From: Circinella umbellata
Lineage: Eukaryota; Mucoromycota; Mucoromycetes; Mucorales; Lichtheimiaceae
Direction of reading: 5' to 3'
Assembly (NCBI GenBank): GCA_025093555.1
Contig: JAIWNF010000022.1
Span: 620,001-684,000, forward strand
DNA length: 64,000 nucleotides
Shown here: positions 1 through 14,386 of the stretch, one piece after another
How positions within the stretch are numbered: position 1 is the first letter of the stretch
Layout: every line of letters begins with the position of its first letter
Notes under the pieces: generated by a model
What the model was told of the DNA's origin: nothing
The model's input: only the letters and a program-made list of their open reading frames with translations
Databases searched by the model: none
Made by a program: the position numbers and the translations under genes

Positions 1-323
1 ACCTTTTAAGTAACCACTTTCTCTCACTCCTTGATTAAAATGGACCCACAATCTTTGGCTAAAAGAGCGAATGCAAATGTGGAAGTATTATATAAAGAGT
101 CCAGTAAAAACTGCATAAGAAGCGCAAAACGAGAATTGCGTAAAAGTTCGAATGAAAGGGCTAATAACCAACAAAAAACAAACGATGAGATTGACGATGA
201 AATTGACGATTTGGAAGAGCTCGACGGTGTTTTTGTAGACGAAAAAAAGGTGCAACCACTAGGTACCATTATAAAACTTGAAACTTTAAAGTTAAAAGAA
301 AGGTACAAACGAATTTGTTATGA
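1..323 (+). repeat. Left arm of an inverted repeat (partner 1639-1960)
   Basis: Bases 1-323 are the near-identical reverse complement of 1639-1960, starting at ACCTTTTAA on both arms and ending at TTATGA. The arms differ by scattered substitutions and at least one single-base indel. The left arm may continue beyond the window. The ~1.3-kb spacer holds the 3' part of the decayed gene. Confidence 0.85.
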
Positions 324-390
324 GCAACTTGGTCCTGCTGGTAAACGGAATGATTTGTTAGAGTCAACAACATATAACCCATTCCTTTGA
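40..390 (+). pseudogene. Inverted partial copy of exon 1 of a repeat-family gene
   Basis: A reading frame from ATG at 40 to a stop at 388-390 encodes a short, charged polypeptide (MDPQSLAKRANANVEVLYK..., with an acidic NDEIDDEIDDLEELD stretch). Its first ~95 codons match, in inverted orientation, exon 1 of the decayed gene at 493-1921. After TTATGA (318-323) the match ends and the frame runs on for ~22 unrelated codons to a stop. This copy keeps the ATG and an open frame that the facing copy has lost. I cannot tell whether it is expressed. Most likely it is a truncated duplicate. The product is not recognised and no conserved domain is visible. Confidence 0.5.
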
Positions 391-492
391 AGCTTCACTA
401 CAAGGTGATCACCACTCAATCCTATTAAACATTCCAACAAAATAAGGGAATAAAGTTAGTCATTTAATTAATTAATAAAATACAGCTGAAAA

Positions 493-1921
493 TTAAGCAT
501 CTTCTTTTATCAACCTACTGCATATTTGTAATAGAGGTACTTTGGTTGTTTCAATTGAAAGTTCTTGTCTAATTAATTTGTCTAAAATTGTTTTTCCTTC
601 AATAGCTAATTTTGTATGATCGAGTCGTAGTTTTTTATCTTGAAAATAGCGTCCAACTTCGACCAACCTCAGACCAACCTAGGTCCAAATTCAACGGTGC
701 CAAGAGGATATGTTTTTTCATGTCGGTATAGTACAACTTTCATATCGACTTTGAATATTTTATTAGGACTAGTAGGACTATCGATTTTCACTCCAGATGC
801 TCCCCTACAATTGTTTGCGATTAGTATTTGATTCATGCATCAGCCACGCACCAACAGTTGTTTACTTTGACAGTAAAAAAGAAGTATATTTACCAAATAA
901 AAGAAGCACCTGTATCTTTAAAAAGAATCTCGAATAGTTCACCCCATATCTTGATTACATGGTCATATTCGGTCATTATTTCAATATCATTATAAATACT
1001 TTTTTCTCCATTGACAAATTTACCATTACTAGTTAATAGAAAATACAAATCAGTCATCAACATGATAGATACTAAAATATAGTAATAATAGCAAAGGATG
1101 ATAAAAAAAGAGAATCAGCTGTGTTAGTTATTTATACATACATGTGTGCATATATTCTATATACAATTCTTCTGTAAAATCTGTAGCGTCTAACTCTTTT
1201 ATTCGTGCCATTTTATAGCCTTCTTTACCATCTTCTTTTGTAATCTATGTACGTAGTTAAAATACAAAGTTCAGAATTACCATTTTCAATCACAAAAAAT
1301 GTACTTCGTATGTTCCATTTGTTATCATACATACTTCAATCAAACTTTTCAAAATATCAAATAATTCGCATCGAATAAATGCTCTTTTAACAGGAATACC
1401 AATGATGCCTCAAGTTTTATCATACTTTTGCCGTCGATCGACAGGTCTGGTCCATAAGGTAAGTTGGCTGTTTGTTGATAAATCAGAAAGATCGAGCATA
1501 CTATTCATTCCTATCCTTTCAGAAAATATATTCAATTGTTAGAAAAAAAAAGAGATACCAAAAGGTACATGTAGAGAACTCTCTGTAAAAAAAAATAAAG
1601 CAAATAAACAATTTACTTACCAGACAATGCATTCTTGATCATAACAAATTCGTTTGTACCTTTCTTTTAACTTTAAAGTTTCAAGTTTTATAATGGTACC
1701 TAGTGGTTGCACCTTTTTTTCGTCTACAAAAACACCGTCGAGCTCTTCCAAATCGTCAATCTCATCGTCAATCTCATCGTTTGTTTTTTGTTGTTTGTTG
1801 GCCCTTTCATTCGATCTTTTACGCAATTCTCGTTTTGCGCTTCTTGTGTAGTTTTTACTGGACTTTTATATAATACTTCCACGTTTGCATTCGCTTTTTT
1901 GGCCAAAGATTGTGGGTCCGT
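493..1921 (-). pseudogene. Decayed multi-exon gene of an unrecognised family
   Basis: Coding pieces can be followed on the minus strand from 1921 to a stop at 493-495, separated by intron-like gaps. Exon 1 has the acidic NDEIDDEIDDLEELD stretch. Middle pieces contain GKEGYKMARIKELDATDF and EYDHVIKIWGELFEILF. The last piece contains RLDHTKLAIEGKTILDKL. Three lesions are visible. The ATG seen in the facing copy is ACG here (1919-1921). A one-base difference near 1862-1868 shifts the frame. An in-frame TGA lies at 1410-1412 where TGG would restore the reading. The tone resembles repeated hypothetical genes of Mucorales genomes, but that is an impression. No function is assigned. Confidence 0.65.
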
Positions 1922-1960
1922 TTTAATCAAAGATTGAGAGAAAGTGGTTGATTAAAAGGT
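1639..1960 (-). repeat. Right arm of the inverted repeat (partner 1-323)
   Basis: This is the reverse complement of 1-323. The homology includes ~40 bp upstream of the start codon plus the first exon, so the duplicated unit carried promoter-proximal sequence and not only coding sequence. Confidence 0.85.
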
Positions 1961-2669
1961 CTTGTTTAAAAATTTGAGTAGTGTTTAAGGTCAAGTGTTA
2001 TTTTTTTTTGTATATAGAGGAGAGAAAGAACTAGCTATAGTTTCAGGTATGAATATAGTAGTTAAAATGTGTTACTATTATTATTACGTATAAGAAAATA
2101 AGTGTGTTTTTAACTGTTTGAAATAAAAGGTTGTTCGAAACAAAGAATAAAAAGAAATATATATACAAGTATGCGAGGAGGTAATAATGATAGTCACCAT
2201 AAACCTGTTTTGTGTTTACAAATCATATGCTCAACTCTCTCGGCGCTGTGGCCCGAAAATGGGGGGAGGGGGGTAAAATAAAGGCAATAACGCTGTATAT
2301 CGTGTAAAGAACTGTTACTATTATTCAATTCACCCACTCCGCGATTTATGCATAAGTTTTATTAATACCGATAGCCCAGTACTAACAGGTAAATAAAAAT
2401 AAGAAGAGAGGCAGTTCGATTGTTCAAAGAGCATAAATTTTCACAATCAAGTGATTTACCAGTAAGGGAGGCACATAGGCAATTGTCGCTTTGGTTTCGA
2501 AAATATAAAACTTTATGGATTGTCATACGCTATAAATATATTTCTATCATCTTCAAGTTACAAATAAAGTACGTACGTATTAATATAAAAATCCTAATTT
2601 TTTTTCTAGTATGTATGTATATATATAATTAATATATAAAATTTATAAAGACCATGTAAATATATATTT
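1961..2669. other. Intergenic, no feature seen
   Basis: AT-rich sequence with short TA-rich runs near 2600-2660, between the decayed gene and the 3' end of the nucleoside hydrolase. The open frame at 2420-2632 has no recognisable motif. Confidence 0.5.
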
Positions 2670-4970
2670 TTAATCTGTTTGATTCGAAAATAAACGTGAC
2701 ATTATAACGCTATTATAATGTGAAAGTCCCTTCGTACCACCTATAATCATTCGAACATTACTATGCTTTTGTTGTATGGTGTTATCTTGTTCTTTCATGT
2801 TGTCATGACCAGTAGAACTATCTTCAGTACTATTACTGTTACTATAATCATAAAGACAAGCGCCAAGGTATTCACGATTTCGAGTTTCAATGAGTAAATT
2901 TAAATAGTCAGAATGCCAATGTCGTTCAAAAACCCCATTCAATATATCTAATAATATGACACCTGTGATAGTATCATAACTAAAATAAATAAAAATAATC
3001 CATCAATAAATAACGTGTTCAATAAATAGACATCATGTATCACAAAAAAAAATTACTGGTATGAATTCCAATTGAAAAAAAAAGTGATTCATGTATAACT
3101 TCAATATATATATATAATTACCTCACAAATTCTTGATGATTGTTTTTTTCAAGATGACGTTGAGGGTCACGAATAAATAAAAGTTCTAACATGGATGTAC
3201 TGATAACACCAATAGGTGTTTTTAATGGTACGATACGTTCAAAATAATCTTGTTTGGTTATGGTTATACCATCAATTTCTTGATCCGCTATTTATGTATG
3301 TTAGGCATGATTTATAGGGGTGCCTTATTAACAATAAAAAAATTAGACTGCGATCAGCAAAAAGAAATTAACATCCTACGTACCTTGCAATATTGGAAAA
3401 ATAAAGAGTTCCATAGGTGCTCTTTTTCCTTTTTTTAAAAGCTGAAGACGATTATCATAGGTATGTATCTTTGGATTATAACCTTTTGATGTTCCTAAAA
3501 CAATATGAGCAGCTTCGGGATCATTTGCAAAATTAAATTCACCATATGGGGAAATATTTCCAGGCGAAGGCATAGCTCTTTATGTGTATATATATATATA
3601 GATTTTGTATATAAAATAGATTATAGAAAAAATGTTACTCGTATTTTAAGCTTTATGGATACGTACTCTGTAAATCTGTTTAAATGAAATTCATTTTTTT
3701 TCGCTTACCCTCCCATAGTAACAATGCGCTTAGCCCGAAGGAATGTGACAGGGTCGAGTAAATAGGCTGTAGCAATATTAGTTAATGGACCCACTGTTAA
3801 TAGTGTCACGGTTAATGGTGGAGCATGTTTTAATTGATATAAAATTTCCTCAGGACCTTGACGAGGTGTATTTTTAAAAAATCTTTGATCGTCTTTTTCT
3901 TTTCCTTCCCAATTGCTTTTATAATCTAATTTGGCTTCCCAATCTTCTGAAGGTTTATACAAATTCTATATATATATATATATATATGTATGTATATTTA
4001 ATGAACCCCCCGCCCCTCATTAGAAAATAATTAATATCTAATTATATTTTGTGGTGAATTGTAAAATAAATATGTGGTTTTTACCAAAGTAAATATATCA
4101 CCAAGACCATCACTTCCCATAAATCCGTCCTCTCCCATTGAAAAATCTGGATTTAAAGGATTAGCTTCCCCTGTATAAAGATTAAAAGATGAAAAATGAA
4201 ATAAATATAATATAATATTAAAACAACAGCAAGGAAATGAAAAAGAAACGTTCTTTGAGAGTAGAGGAGAGAAAAAGGTTATATCTGATGACTTACCTAT
4301 TGCCACCACAGGTAATTCTAAAGACGATGGAATCGAAAGATTAAAGTATACGTGCTGTTTATATAAGGCTTCTAGACTAGTGACGGCATTTCGTTTGACA
4401 TTTTCTATATCGGTATTACCACGAACTAATGTAATAGCACGTACATCTACTTCTGGCGATAGCATCATAAGAAATAAGTTCAAAACATCATCTACTCCCT
4501 TAAGTCCCCCCCCACCACCATTTTTTTATATTCCATTTATACGTATACGAGAATTCGAATTTAGACATTGTTAATAAAGTGGATTGTAACTTTGTTGGTT
4601 AGTAAAAAATGAAAAGATATACACGTATAGAAAAATAAATTGGGTTTATTATTACTGGATCAATATCGAGAATTATTGGCTCTTTATTAGCTCTTTGTTG
4701 TTGAGGAGATATATGTTTTTTCTGATCTGGAGAATTCCCCAAAAAATTCGTTTCTATGTACGCATAGCAATAGATCATGTCTCGTTAACATAAAATCAGT
4801 TGAGTCTATACTTTTTAGATGATAATGATAATAATTGCTATTATATAAATGCAATATATCTACGCACCATAAGAAAAAGGAACCGCTTCAGCAACTCTCA
4901 ATGTAGAAGAAGGTATAAATATGAAAAGAAAAGAAAAAGTAATAAGTAAGCAAGAGTTAAATAATAGCAT
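2670..4970 (-). CDS. Secreted inosine/uridine-preferring nucleoside hydrolase
   Basis: Predicted exons, read from high to low coordinate: 4970-4868, 4780-4656, 4498-4297, 4170-4085, 3965-3709, 3577-3384, 3287-3122, 2979-2670; 480 residues. The family cleaves the N-glycosidic bond of nucleosides to give base and ribose. The defining calcium/ribose motif DIDPGVDD is at residues 73-80, split exactly by the intron between exons 2 and 3. Also present are the downstream GNT block (ITLVRGNTD), SDGLGD, LLTVGPLTNIA, TMGGAM and GNISPYGEFNFANDPEAA, in the usual order. Residues 1-29 (MLLFNSCLLITFSFLFIF...) form a hydrophobic signal peptide, so the enzyme is probably extracellular or vacuolar and may salvage external nucleosides. 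The C-terminal ~70 residues are low complexity. Function is confident; the first splice junction is less so. Confidence 0.9.
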
Positions 4971-5926
4971 TTAAATGAGTCAATTCGTTAATTTCAAATA
5001 TTAGAAGGAAAAAAAAAAGAAAGAAATATAAATGTTTCTTTTTTTTATATCCAAGTTATTACGCCCAAAAAAATTATATATTCATTGAATGCATTTTTGT
5101 TTATATTAGGGGATTACATAGGATTGTGCATAATAATTTTTATGGTTGACAGAAGAGCCAAAGAAAAAGAAGCACCTCCTTGAAATTAAACTTGTTGCAT
5201 ATATTTATTCGAATCACAGTTGAATTGAATGAATTTAGTAGTAGCATTATTAAGCTGTTACGTATTAATTTATATTTTTTAATATACAATTGTATGGTCT
5301 TTGACAATACGTATGTACTTTATTTTTATTTTTCATACACGACTCCTCCCCCTCTATCATATTTTTTTTGAATACCTATATATATATTTATATCGGTACG
5401 TATAGATTGTAGCATCATGGATTGAAAGCAATAAACTCAGTAAAAGTCAATTTATCAAAATTTTATTTATCATTTTCTATAAAGTAAGTAAAGTAGTTTG
5501 ATTTTTAACTCTTTCTTATAAAAGAATTCCTTCCAATAATTTGTGATCAAATTCAATTATCAATATATTTATTTTCATTTTACGTACTATCATTCACTAT
5601 CTTGAAAAATGGAATAACTTTATATAATTAAGGGCTATTAAATTATTAAGTGATTCAAGGAGCATACATGATTTATATAGACACCTATGCCAAAGATGAC
5701 GGTCAGTCAATTATTTTATTTTATTTTTGCATGAGATATTATATATAAATCAACCTTTGTACTTATTTTATCACATGGTTCAAACACTGATGAAAAAAAA
5801 AAAGTAATAGTATACATTGACTACTCTTTTATTATATACGTACGTAATATAAAAAAAATAATCGGTCATTTGAAACATTTTACTTTACTTTTTCTTTTTT
5901 TTTCATCACGTTTAATTTTTTCAAAT
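4971..5926. other. Divergent intergenic region
   Basis: Separates the minus-strand nucleoside hydrolase from the plus-strand Myb gene, so it should hold both promoters. I see only AT-rich sequence, homopolymers and several TACGTA palindromes (for example 5581-5586 and overlapping copies near 5839). No defined operator was recognised. Confidence 0.5.
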
Positions 5927-7043
5927 ATGTTTTGGAGTGTAGAAGACGAAAATCGTATTGTTGAACTTAAAGAAAACAATCCTCGTACTACTTGGGAAGA
6001 AATTTCTCAAGATATTGACGAACGTCATAATGCTATGGCATGTCGTAAACGATTTCTTGGAACTCTTCCTGTAAATTATTATTATTATCTATAACGTATA
6101 ACTTATTACTACTATTATCATATTACTTTATGTCACTCATCAAGATATTGCATTATTATAAATAGATGGAATTAAATGTTAAAATGACACTCGCGCAACG
6201 TCGTTTGGTTTGCAAAATGCTTTCTCGTGAACAACATCCAGCCAGTTATGAAGAAGTTTCAAAAGCTCTTTTACCAGACATTTATAAGCCTGAAGCCATT
6301 AAACATTTTTACGATTTGATTGCTACAGATAAGGAAGTTGCCCGAGGTTACCGTGATGCTCAAGGGGAAGCATCAAAAGTCGGTTCGCGTTTGAAGGTAA
6401 GAATAATTTCGAATCAAATGTGTTGAGAAACAACTCATTTGGTGAAATACGAAATATCTGAAAAATATAATATACATAATAATAAAGAAGAAAAGAAAAC
6501 TAATTGTTTATGTATATATAATAGGACCTTCCTCCCAGCGGTTTAACCACTACTGGAACCACATCGAGTAGTGTACCTACCCCTGCCGATGGAGCTGGTA
6601 CAACAGCACCATCATCCTTAACATCCAAAAGACCAGCACGTACTATTCCAACTCGTACTGTGATGCGTGCTAGTGGTAATGAAAAAAGAGGACTTGGTAA
6701 ATATGCTCGTCAAAACCCTCGTTATTGGACTGAAGAAGAAGAAAACACACTACTTGAAATGTATAGTGAAAATAAACCATGGCAAGAAATTTCAGATACT
6801 ATTGGTGGACGTAGTGTTGCAGCATGTCAAGGCAAGTTTCGTCGTATGGATGTAGATGCTGTTATTGATGCCAAGCGTAAACGTGAAGAAACAATCATTT
6901 CTTCAAAGGAAGAACCTACCTCCAAGAAACTCAAAACGAATCAAGAGGGAGACAGTTCTCAAGAAAAGCATTCTCAATCCCAAGCAGCAACAGGTCCTGT
7001 TACTCGACATAAAGCTCGTTTATCCAAATCTGAAAAACAATAG
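5927..7043 (+). CDS. Double Myb/SANT-domain nuclear protein
   Basis: Exons 5927-6070, 6166-6396, 6525-7043; 297 residues, all introns in phase 0. Residues 2-48 (FWSVEDENRIVELKENNPRT...) and ~191-237 (RYWTEEEENTLLEMY...) each have the spaced tryptophans and helix pattern of Myb/SANT DNA-binding repeats (W...EE...L, then W.EIS..I..R...AC...F). Between them lie a helical segment (LAQRRLVCKMLSREQHPASY) and a Ser/Thr/Pro-rich linker. Basic clusters KRKREE and KKLKT after the second repeat look like nuclear-localisation signals. It is probably a sequence-specific DNA-binding or chromatin protein; the target is unknown. An in-frame ATG at 5870 would add a hydrophobic leader, which is unlikely for a nuclear protein, so I chose 5927. 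Confidence 0.8.
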
Positions 7044-7764
7044 TAATTTTTTTTCTATTTCTTTTATTGAAAAAACATATATGCACAAAACAACATGTTG
7101 AACTATTCTTTTATTTTTGCTCTCTCACCCCTCCCCCCTCCCCACCACCAGATTTTTTTTGTTTTTAACTTGCTTTTCTTTTTTTTTTACCCACTCAAAA
7201 GTTAAAAAACAACAACGACACCCTAAATACTCATAATCTTTTTGCGTATGAAATCATCAGCACTTCTCTCTTTCTCTCCCTCTCTTCTCTTTATTTTTTT
7301 GCTAATAATGTAATAATAAATAATCACTTTTATTTTTATTTTTATTCACTTTTGTTGATCACATCTACAATAATACCATTTTTTGTGCTGATAATTAAAA
7401 GATGTTAACCAAAAAAACCAAACTTGACTGTTTGTCAATAATATGCGTACGTAATATTGATCTAATAAATTATTCATATGTATGTAATAAGTTTTTTTTG
7501 TCACATCATTGTAGTTATTATTATTGTCGTCATTCTGATTTTGTATGTCTTTTTCAATTATTAAATAGAGATAGACGACTTTTCTTTCATCAATCAAGTT
7601 TTTTTTTTTTTTGCTTTTATATATGTTTACATACATTTAAAGTTATTCTTGAATTATTATAAGTGTTTGAATGCCTTGACGACTGTGATACCGGAAATAA
7701 TTTTAATATGTACGTATTGTACTTATTACTTATATATGTAGGTCATCTCATTTTCATAGTATAA

Positions 7765-7813
<49 letters not shown>

Positions 7814-8852
7814 AAAACTAAAAAAAAAAAAAAAAACTCTTTATCCGTTTTATAAATTATTGACATACCATCCTTTCAAACATACAACAATGAAATGATT
7901 TTTCAAAGTATAGATAATATGTTGTTTCTACGTATTTTATGTTTTGGTTCATAACAACAAGAGTGTTTATTGTATTGAGGGATTTGTTATTTCAATCCAT
8001 GCCTCTGCTGTTTTTTTAATCATTTATCAACTGAACTACGTAGATAATTGATATCAACTTTACATGAACAATAATAAAATATGTGAAGGTGATTAATATA
8101 TAAACAACAATGGAGAGGTAAAGGTTTATATTCATTATTAAATATTTCTTGTAACTTTTTTTAATATAACAATGATCTTCTCCCCTAAGACTTTTTTTTT
8201 AAAAAAAAAAGAAATGGTTGCTATAGTAATTAATGTGTGTGTCTGTTTCCATGACTACGTAGCCAATAATGTCAACCCTCGGGATTTAATTAAATGAAAC
8301 AATAAAAAAGGTCTAAAGTGAAATCGATATCATAATTCCTACTCTACTGTCATATTTTCTATCTATGTATGAATCAAGCAAAAGTAAGTAACTCCATCAA
8401 AACTTCGTGTCACACACACACTATGAAGGTTGTTGGAGAATCCCACTTTTATGTATAAATATAGTTAAAATGGATATTTAGTCCTATAAAAAAAGAGAAC
8501 CAATTAAATTCTATTAGAATGGTAATTTTAATTATCCGTTAAAAAACCCATTTGCGTCATCGATTTTATGTTGGAAAAGAGAGAATTTAAGCAAAAACTA
8601 TTTTTGGGTATCCGATCCACTACTTAACCAATCATATTACACACACACACAGACCAAGCAAAAAAAACACCCTAATTACAATATATATTTACACTGCTCG
8701 TAAAAAAACGCACGTACACATAACATAACACACACACACACGCACGCACAGCAACTCTTTTCTTCTTTTATATATACATATATATATTTATATTTATATG
8801 AATATATATAACTATTAAAATATTATAACGCGAAATAACATTTATTGTTTCC
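7044..8852. other. Intergenic region rich in simple repeats
   Basis: Low-complexity DNA between the Myb gene and GSK-3, with poly-T/poly-A runs, CA-rich patches (7768-7811, 8410-8420, 8640-8750) and repeated TACGTA palindromes. The open frames on either strand at 7346-7662 are compositional. The last few hundred bases should contain the GSK-3 promoter. Confidence 0.5.
7768..7811. repeat. (CA)n microsatellite
   Basis: About 22 uninterrupted CA dinucleotides, followed by CTC and a poly-A tract. Confidence 0.97.
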
Positions 8853-10832
8853 ATGTCAGGCAAGTTAATTTACTCTCTCTTTTTTTTTTTCTAAAAAAAA
8901 CCATATATATATCTTTATCTTCCATGGAAAGCTTTATCTTTGTTACATTTTTAATGTATAAGGTAGAACCATTGGAATCGTGAGAAAAGGCAAAAAAAAA
9001 AAAAAAAAAAGAGAGAACACATTTATTTTTTATTTAACAAAAAAAAAAGCGAGAGAGAGAGAGAAATCATTATTGATTATAAAAGTGTAGATGGGGGAAG
9101 GACCGGGTTTTTTTCACATGTGTATAATGGTTTCATTTATTCATTAAAGATTCTTCTTTTTTTATGAAAAATAAATATTCCTTTTCAACTAAACCCTTTT
9201 ATTATTTATGAATAGGACAAAACGATACAGTAAGAACCGTACGAGTAGTAGCCAAAGATGCTAAAACAGGCAAACAAATCAAGTTGTCTTATGTGAATAA
9301 AAAAGTGACTGGAAATGGATCCTTTGGAGTTGTGTATCAAACACGTTTATTAGATACCAATGAAGATGCTGCAATAAAAAAAGTACTTCAAGATAGACGA
9401 TTCAAGGTAACAACAAAATATATACATTATATCTAAAAAAGAAAAAGAGGGGAACCGTTGTTTTTAATTCATTCTATGGGGTTTTTTTTGGTTTTTTTGG
9501 TTTTAGAATCGTGAATTACAAATTATGCGGATAGTAGATCATCCTAATGTTTGTCGATTAAAGTCTTATTTTTATAATCAAGTTGAAAATAAGGTAAAGT
9601 AGAATGGAAATAGAAGGATAAGGAATGATTTATTGTTTTTGATGGCGCTTATCATTTTCTATGGGGTCATGTGTTTATACTATATAATTATACTAATGAT
9701 TATGATTATTATAGCAAGATGAAGTATACCTTAATCTAGTCATGGAATATGTTCCCGATACATTATATCGTGCTATAAGACATTATGCCAAGCAAAAACA
9801 AACCATGCCAACCATGTTGGTTCGTGTTTATATGTATCAGGTGCTTCGATCACTTGCTTATATTCATTCACTTGGCATATGTCATCGAGATATTAAACCA
9901 CAAAATATTTTACTTGATCCAAATTCAGGAATTTGTAAAATGTGTGATTTTGGCAGGTAAAAAAAAGAAAAGCGTTTTATATGTATATATATATATCTCC
10001 ATATTTGGATAATAATCTAGAAAATTAACTTTTTTGGGGGGGGAATGTTTATTATTATTATAATATTAGTGCCAAGATATTAGTAGCAGGTGAACCTAAT
10101 GTATCTTATATTTGTTCAAGATATTATCGTGCACCTGAATTAATCTTTGGTGCCACCAATTATACATTAAATATTGATATATGGTCTACTGGATGTGTTA
10201 TGGCTGAATTATTATTGGGACAACCTTTTTTCCCTGGTGATAGTGGGATTGATCAATTGGTTGAAATCATTAAAATATTAGGAACACCAAGTAAACAAGA
10301 AATTGCTGCCATGAATGCTAGTTATGTTGAACATCGATTTCCTCAAATTAAACCTCATCCTTTGACAAAGGTAATATATAAATAAACATGACGAAGAAAA
10401 AAGAGATGACTAAAATAGTATTGTATAGATTTTTGTTAATGCACCTGAAGCTGCTGTTGATTTAATTACACAAATGTTACAATATCATCCACAACATCGT
10501 ATTAGTGCCATTGAAGCATTGTGTCACCCATTTTTTGATCCACTTCGTGATCCAACGGCACGTTTACCGAATGGAGAACCTTTACCACCACTTTTTAATT
10601 TTTCAAAACATGGTAAAGTAGAAACAAAAAACAAATCCTTGGCATTTTGAAACAAAAGGGTTTCTTGGCTAATTGTCTCTATATATATTTAGAATTATCG
10701 ATTCGACCTGACCTGATACGTCGTTTGGTACCACCTTTTTATGAACAAGAATTATTTAATCATGGCATTGATATTCATCATTTTGAACCTTTACCAGCTG
10801 ATCAACTCAAAATACCCTCTTCCTATGTCTAA
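8853..10832 (+). CDS. Glycogen synthase kinase 3 family Ser/Thr kinase
   Basis: Exons 8853-8859, 9216-9406, 9507-9593, 9715-9956, 10070-10370, 10429-10612, 10693-10832; 383 residues, the normal fungal GSK-3 length. The kinase core has the glycine loop GNGSFG (35-40), ATP lysine K57, catalytic HRDIKPQN (152-159, D154), the DFG motif (173-175) and the GSK-3-specific activation loop [14 protein letters not shown]189 corresponds to the autophosphorylated tyrosine. GSK-3 kinases act in the nucleus and cytoplasm on primed substrates in glycogen, stress and morphogenesis control (family knowledge). The first exon is only 7 nt (ATGTCAG) and its intron starts GCAAGT. This choice is forced because the frame of exon 2 has a stop just upstream and joins in phase to give MSGQND. 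Confidence 0.95.
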
Positions 10833-10871
10833 AACTTTTTTTTTTCATATGAGTTGGGGATTTTGATTGTC

Positions 10872-10902
<31 letters not shown>

Positions 10903-12516
10903 TTCATTATTATTTTTCATTATTATTTTTATTCTTAGTTCTTTTTATATTATTTTCTTCTCACACACACACACTCTCTCTCCCCCCCCATATATCATAC
11001 GATGAAAGGTTGGAAAGAGGGGGAAGAAGAAGAAGAAGGGGATGATGATTGAAATCTATAAACACAAGGAAAGGAAAGGAAAGGGAGATGGTTTATTTTT
11101 TAGTTGTTTTTTCTATTTTATTTTTTGAATATATTTCTTTTTTGAATTGAGGGGAAGACCTCGAGTGTTCCTCTCAAAAGAAAAAAAAAAGAATAGTATA
11201 CCCATAAATATTTATAATAATAAAGAGAAATTGTTATTCATTCATTCTCATTCATCCAAAGGTGTTCATAAAGGATAAAGGGAGTTCAAATAAAGAAACG
11301 TGTCATTTTTTTTTGTAAACATTCAAAAACGTTCAGAAAACATTGGTACCTAATGTGTGGGTTGTGCGGACAATAGATTTGACCTTTCATACTAAAAGGT
11401 TGAGATTACACACGAGGTTATATCTGTCACAAGTTATTTTCAAAAAAAATGATCGTCTGTGAGGTTAATAGTCTCACTTCAAAAAAAAAAAAAGAGATGT
11501 AGTACTTATAATCCTTTTTCTCTACTTCTTCCTTCTCCCTCCCCCCCCAACTCAACTTTCTTTATGACCCCTCATCTCCACACTCAAGAAAAACTCCTTT
11601 CTTAAAAGTAAGAAAATTGGTTGTTTTCTCTTCGGGTAATTTTTTTTTGACGGGGGGGGGGTGTCCTATTTTATTATACAACGCGTCGAAATATATAACC
11701 TTATCAAAAAAAAACAGGACAGAAAAGAAAAAGAACCTCTCCTTTTGAGAGAGGGAAGGAGGATTTGTAAACTGACCCTTTTTTTTTGCTGCGAGCAAAA
11801 AAAAAAAAATCTCGAGGTTGTTCACGTGTAATGGCATTTCTTATATACCCAACTTTTTTTTTCTTTTCGAGATAGAACTACTTTTATGCCAAGCCCAAAA
11901 AGAATATATGGATACAAAAATTTGAAACTTTCACAAATTTCCGTATATGTTCAGAAGGACTTTTTGGAAATAAAAATAAGATTTCTATATCAGATATGGC
12001 GATCAAGTTTTTTAATATTTATATTGTTTTAAAAGTGTGGGGGAGATAGTATCTTGTATATGTAATATGCGTGGAGTTGTTATATAATAAATGGGTGTTG
12101 TATGTATGTATGTATGTGTGTGTATGTGTATGTGTGAGACAAGACGAGACAGAAACACATGGCGCGTTTAACAAGGCTGAGTTAGTTTTTAAATCCCAAA
12201 AGCGTTATAACCAAAATAACTTATCCAATAATAACTTCTCTGAGTTAACTGCGTCACTTAAGTTTTTTTTGGTGTATGTGTTTCTTTATGTGAAAAAAAC
12301 CATATTATTACACACACAACCATAATTCCCAATATTTTTTTACAACCCCCCCCCAAAACTCTCTCCCCTCCCCTTTAAATTCCAGCCCTTCGCGTTTTAA
12401 CACCCAGCTTTTTTTTTTTCCTCCTTTCTTTTTCTTTCTTTTTCTTTTTTTTTTATATCTTTTTCCACTTGACATCTCTCTCTCTCTTTTTTTTTTTAAT
12501 ACATAAATAATCTACC
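10833..12516. other. Intergenic region: GSK-3 3' end and actin upstream region
   Basis: Begins with a (TTA)n microsatellite (10877-10905), then CA/CT patches and long homopolymer runs. No further gene is supported. The open frame at 11562-11837 on the minus strand is poly-T derived. The part next to actin is strongly pyrimidine-rich. Confidence 0.5.
12409..12497 (+). promoter_or_regulatory. CT-rich core promoter of actin
   Basis: An ~90-base, nearly pure pyrimidine stretch (repeated TTTCTTTC and CTCTCTC) ends 20 bases before the actin ATG. Such CT-boxes are typical just upstream of strongly expressed genes in filamentous fungi. No TATA box is obvious. The role is inferred from position and composition. 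Confidence 0.5.

Positions 12517-14386
<1,870 letters not shown>

Noticed and set aside
5870..5926. Upstream in-frame ATG giving a signal-peptide-like leader on the Myb protein
   Set aside because: A secretory leader conflicts with a nuclear DNA-binding protein. MFWSVEDE at 5927 is the natural Myb start.
11562..11837. 91-codon minus-strand frame between GSK-3 and actin
   Set aside because: Encoded mainly by poly-T/poly-A runs; Phe/Lys strings only.
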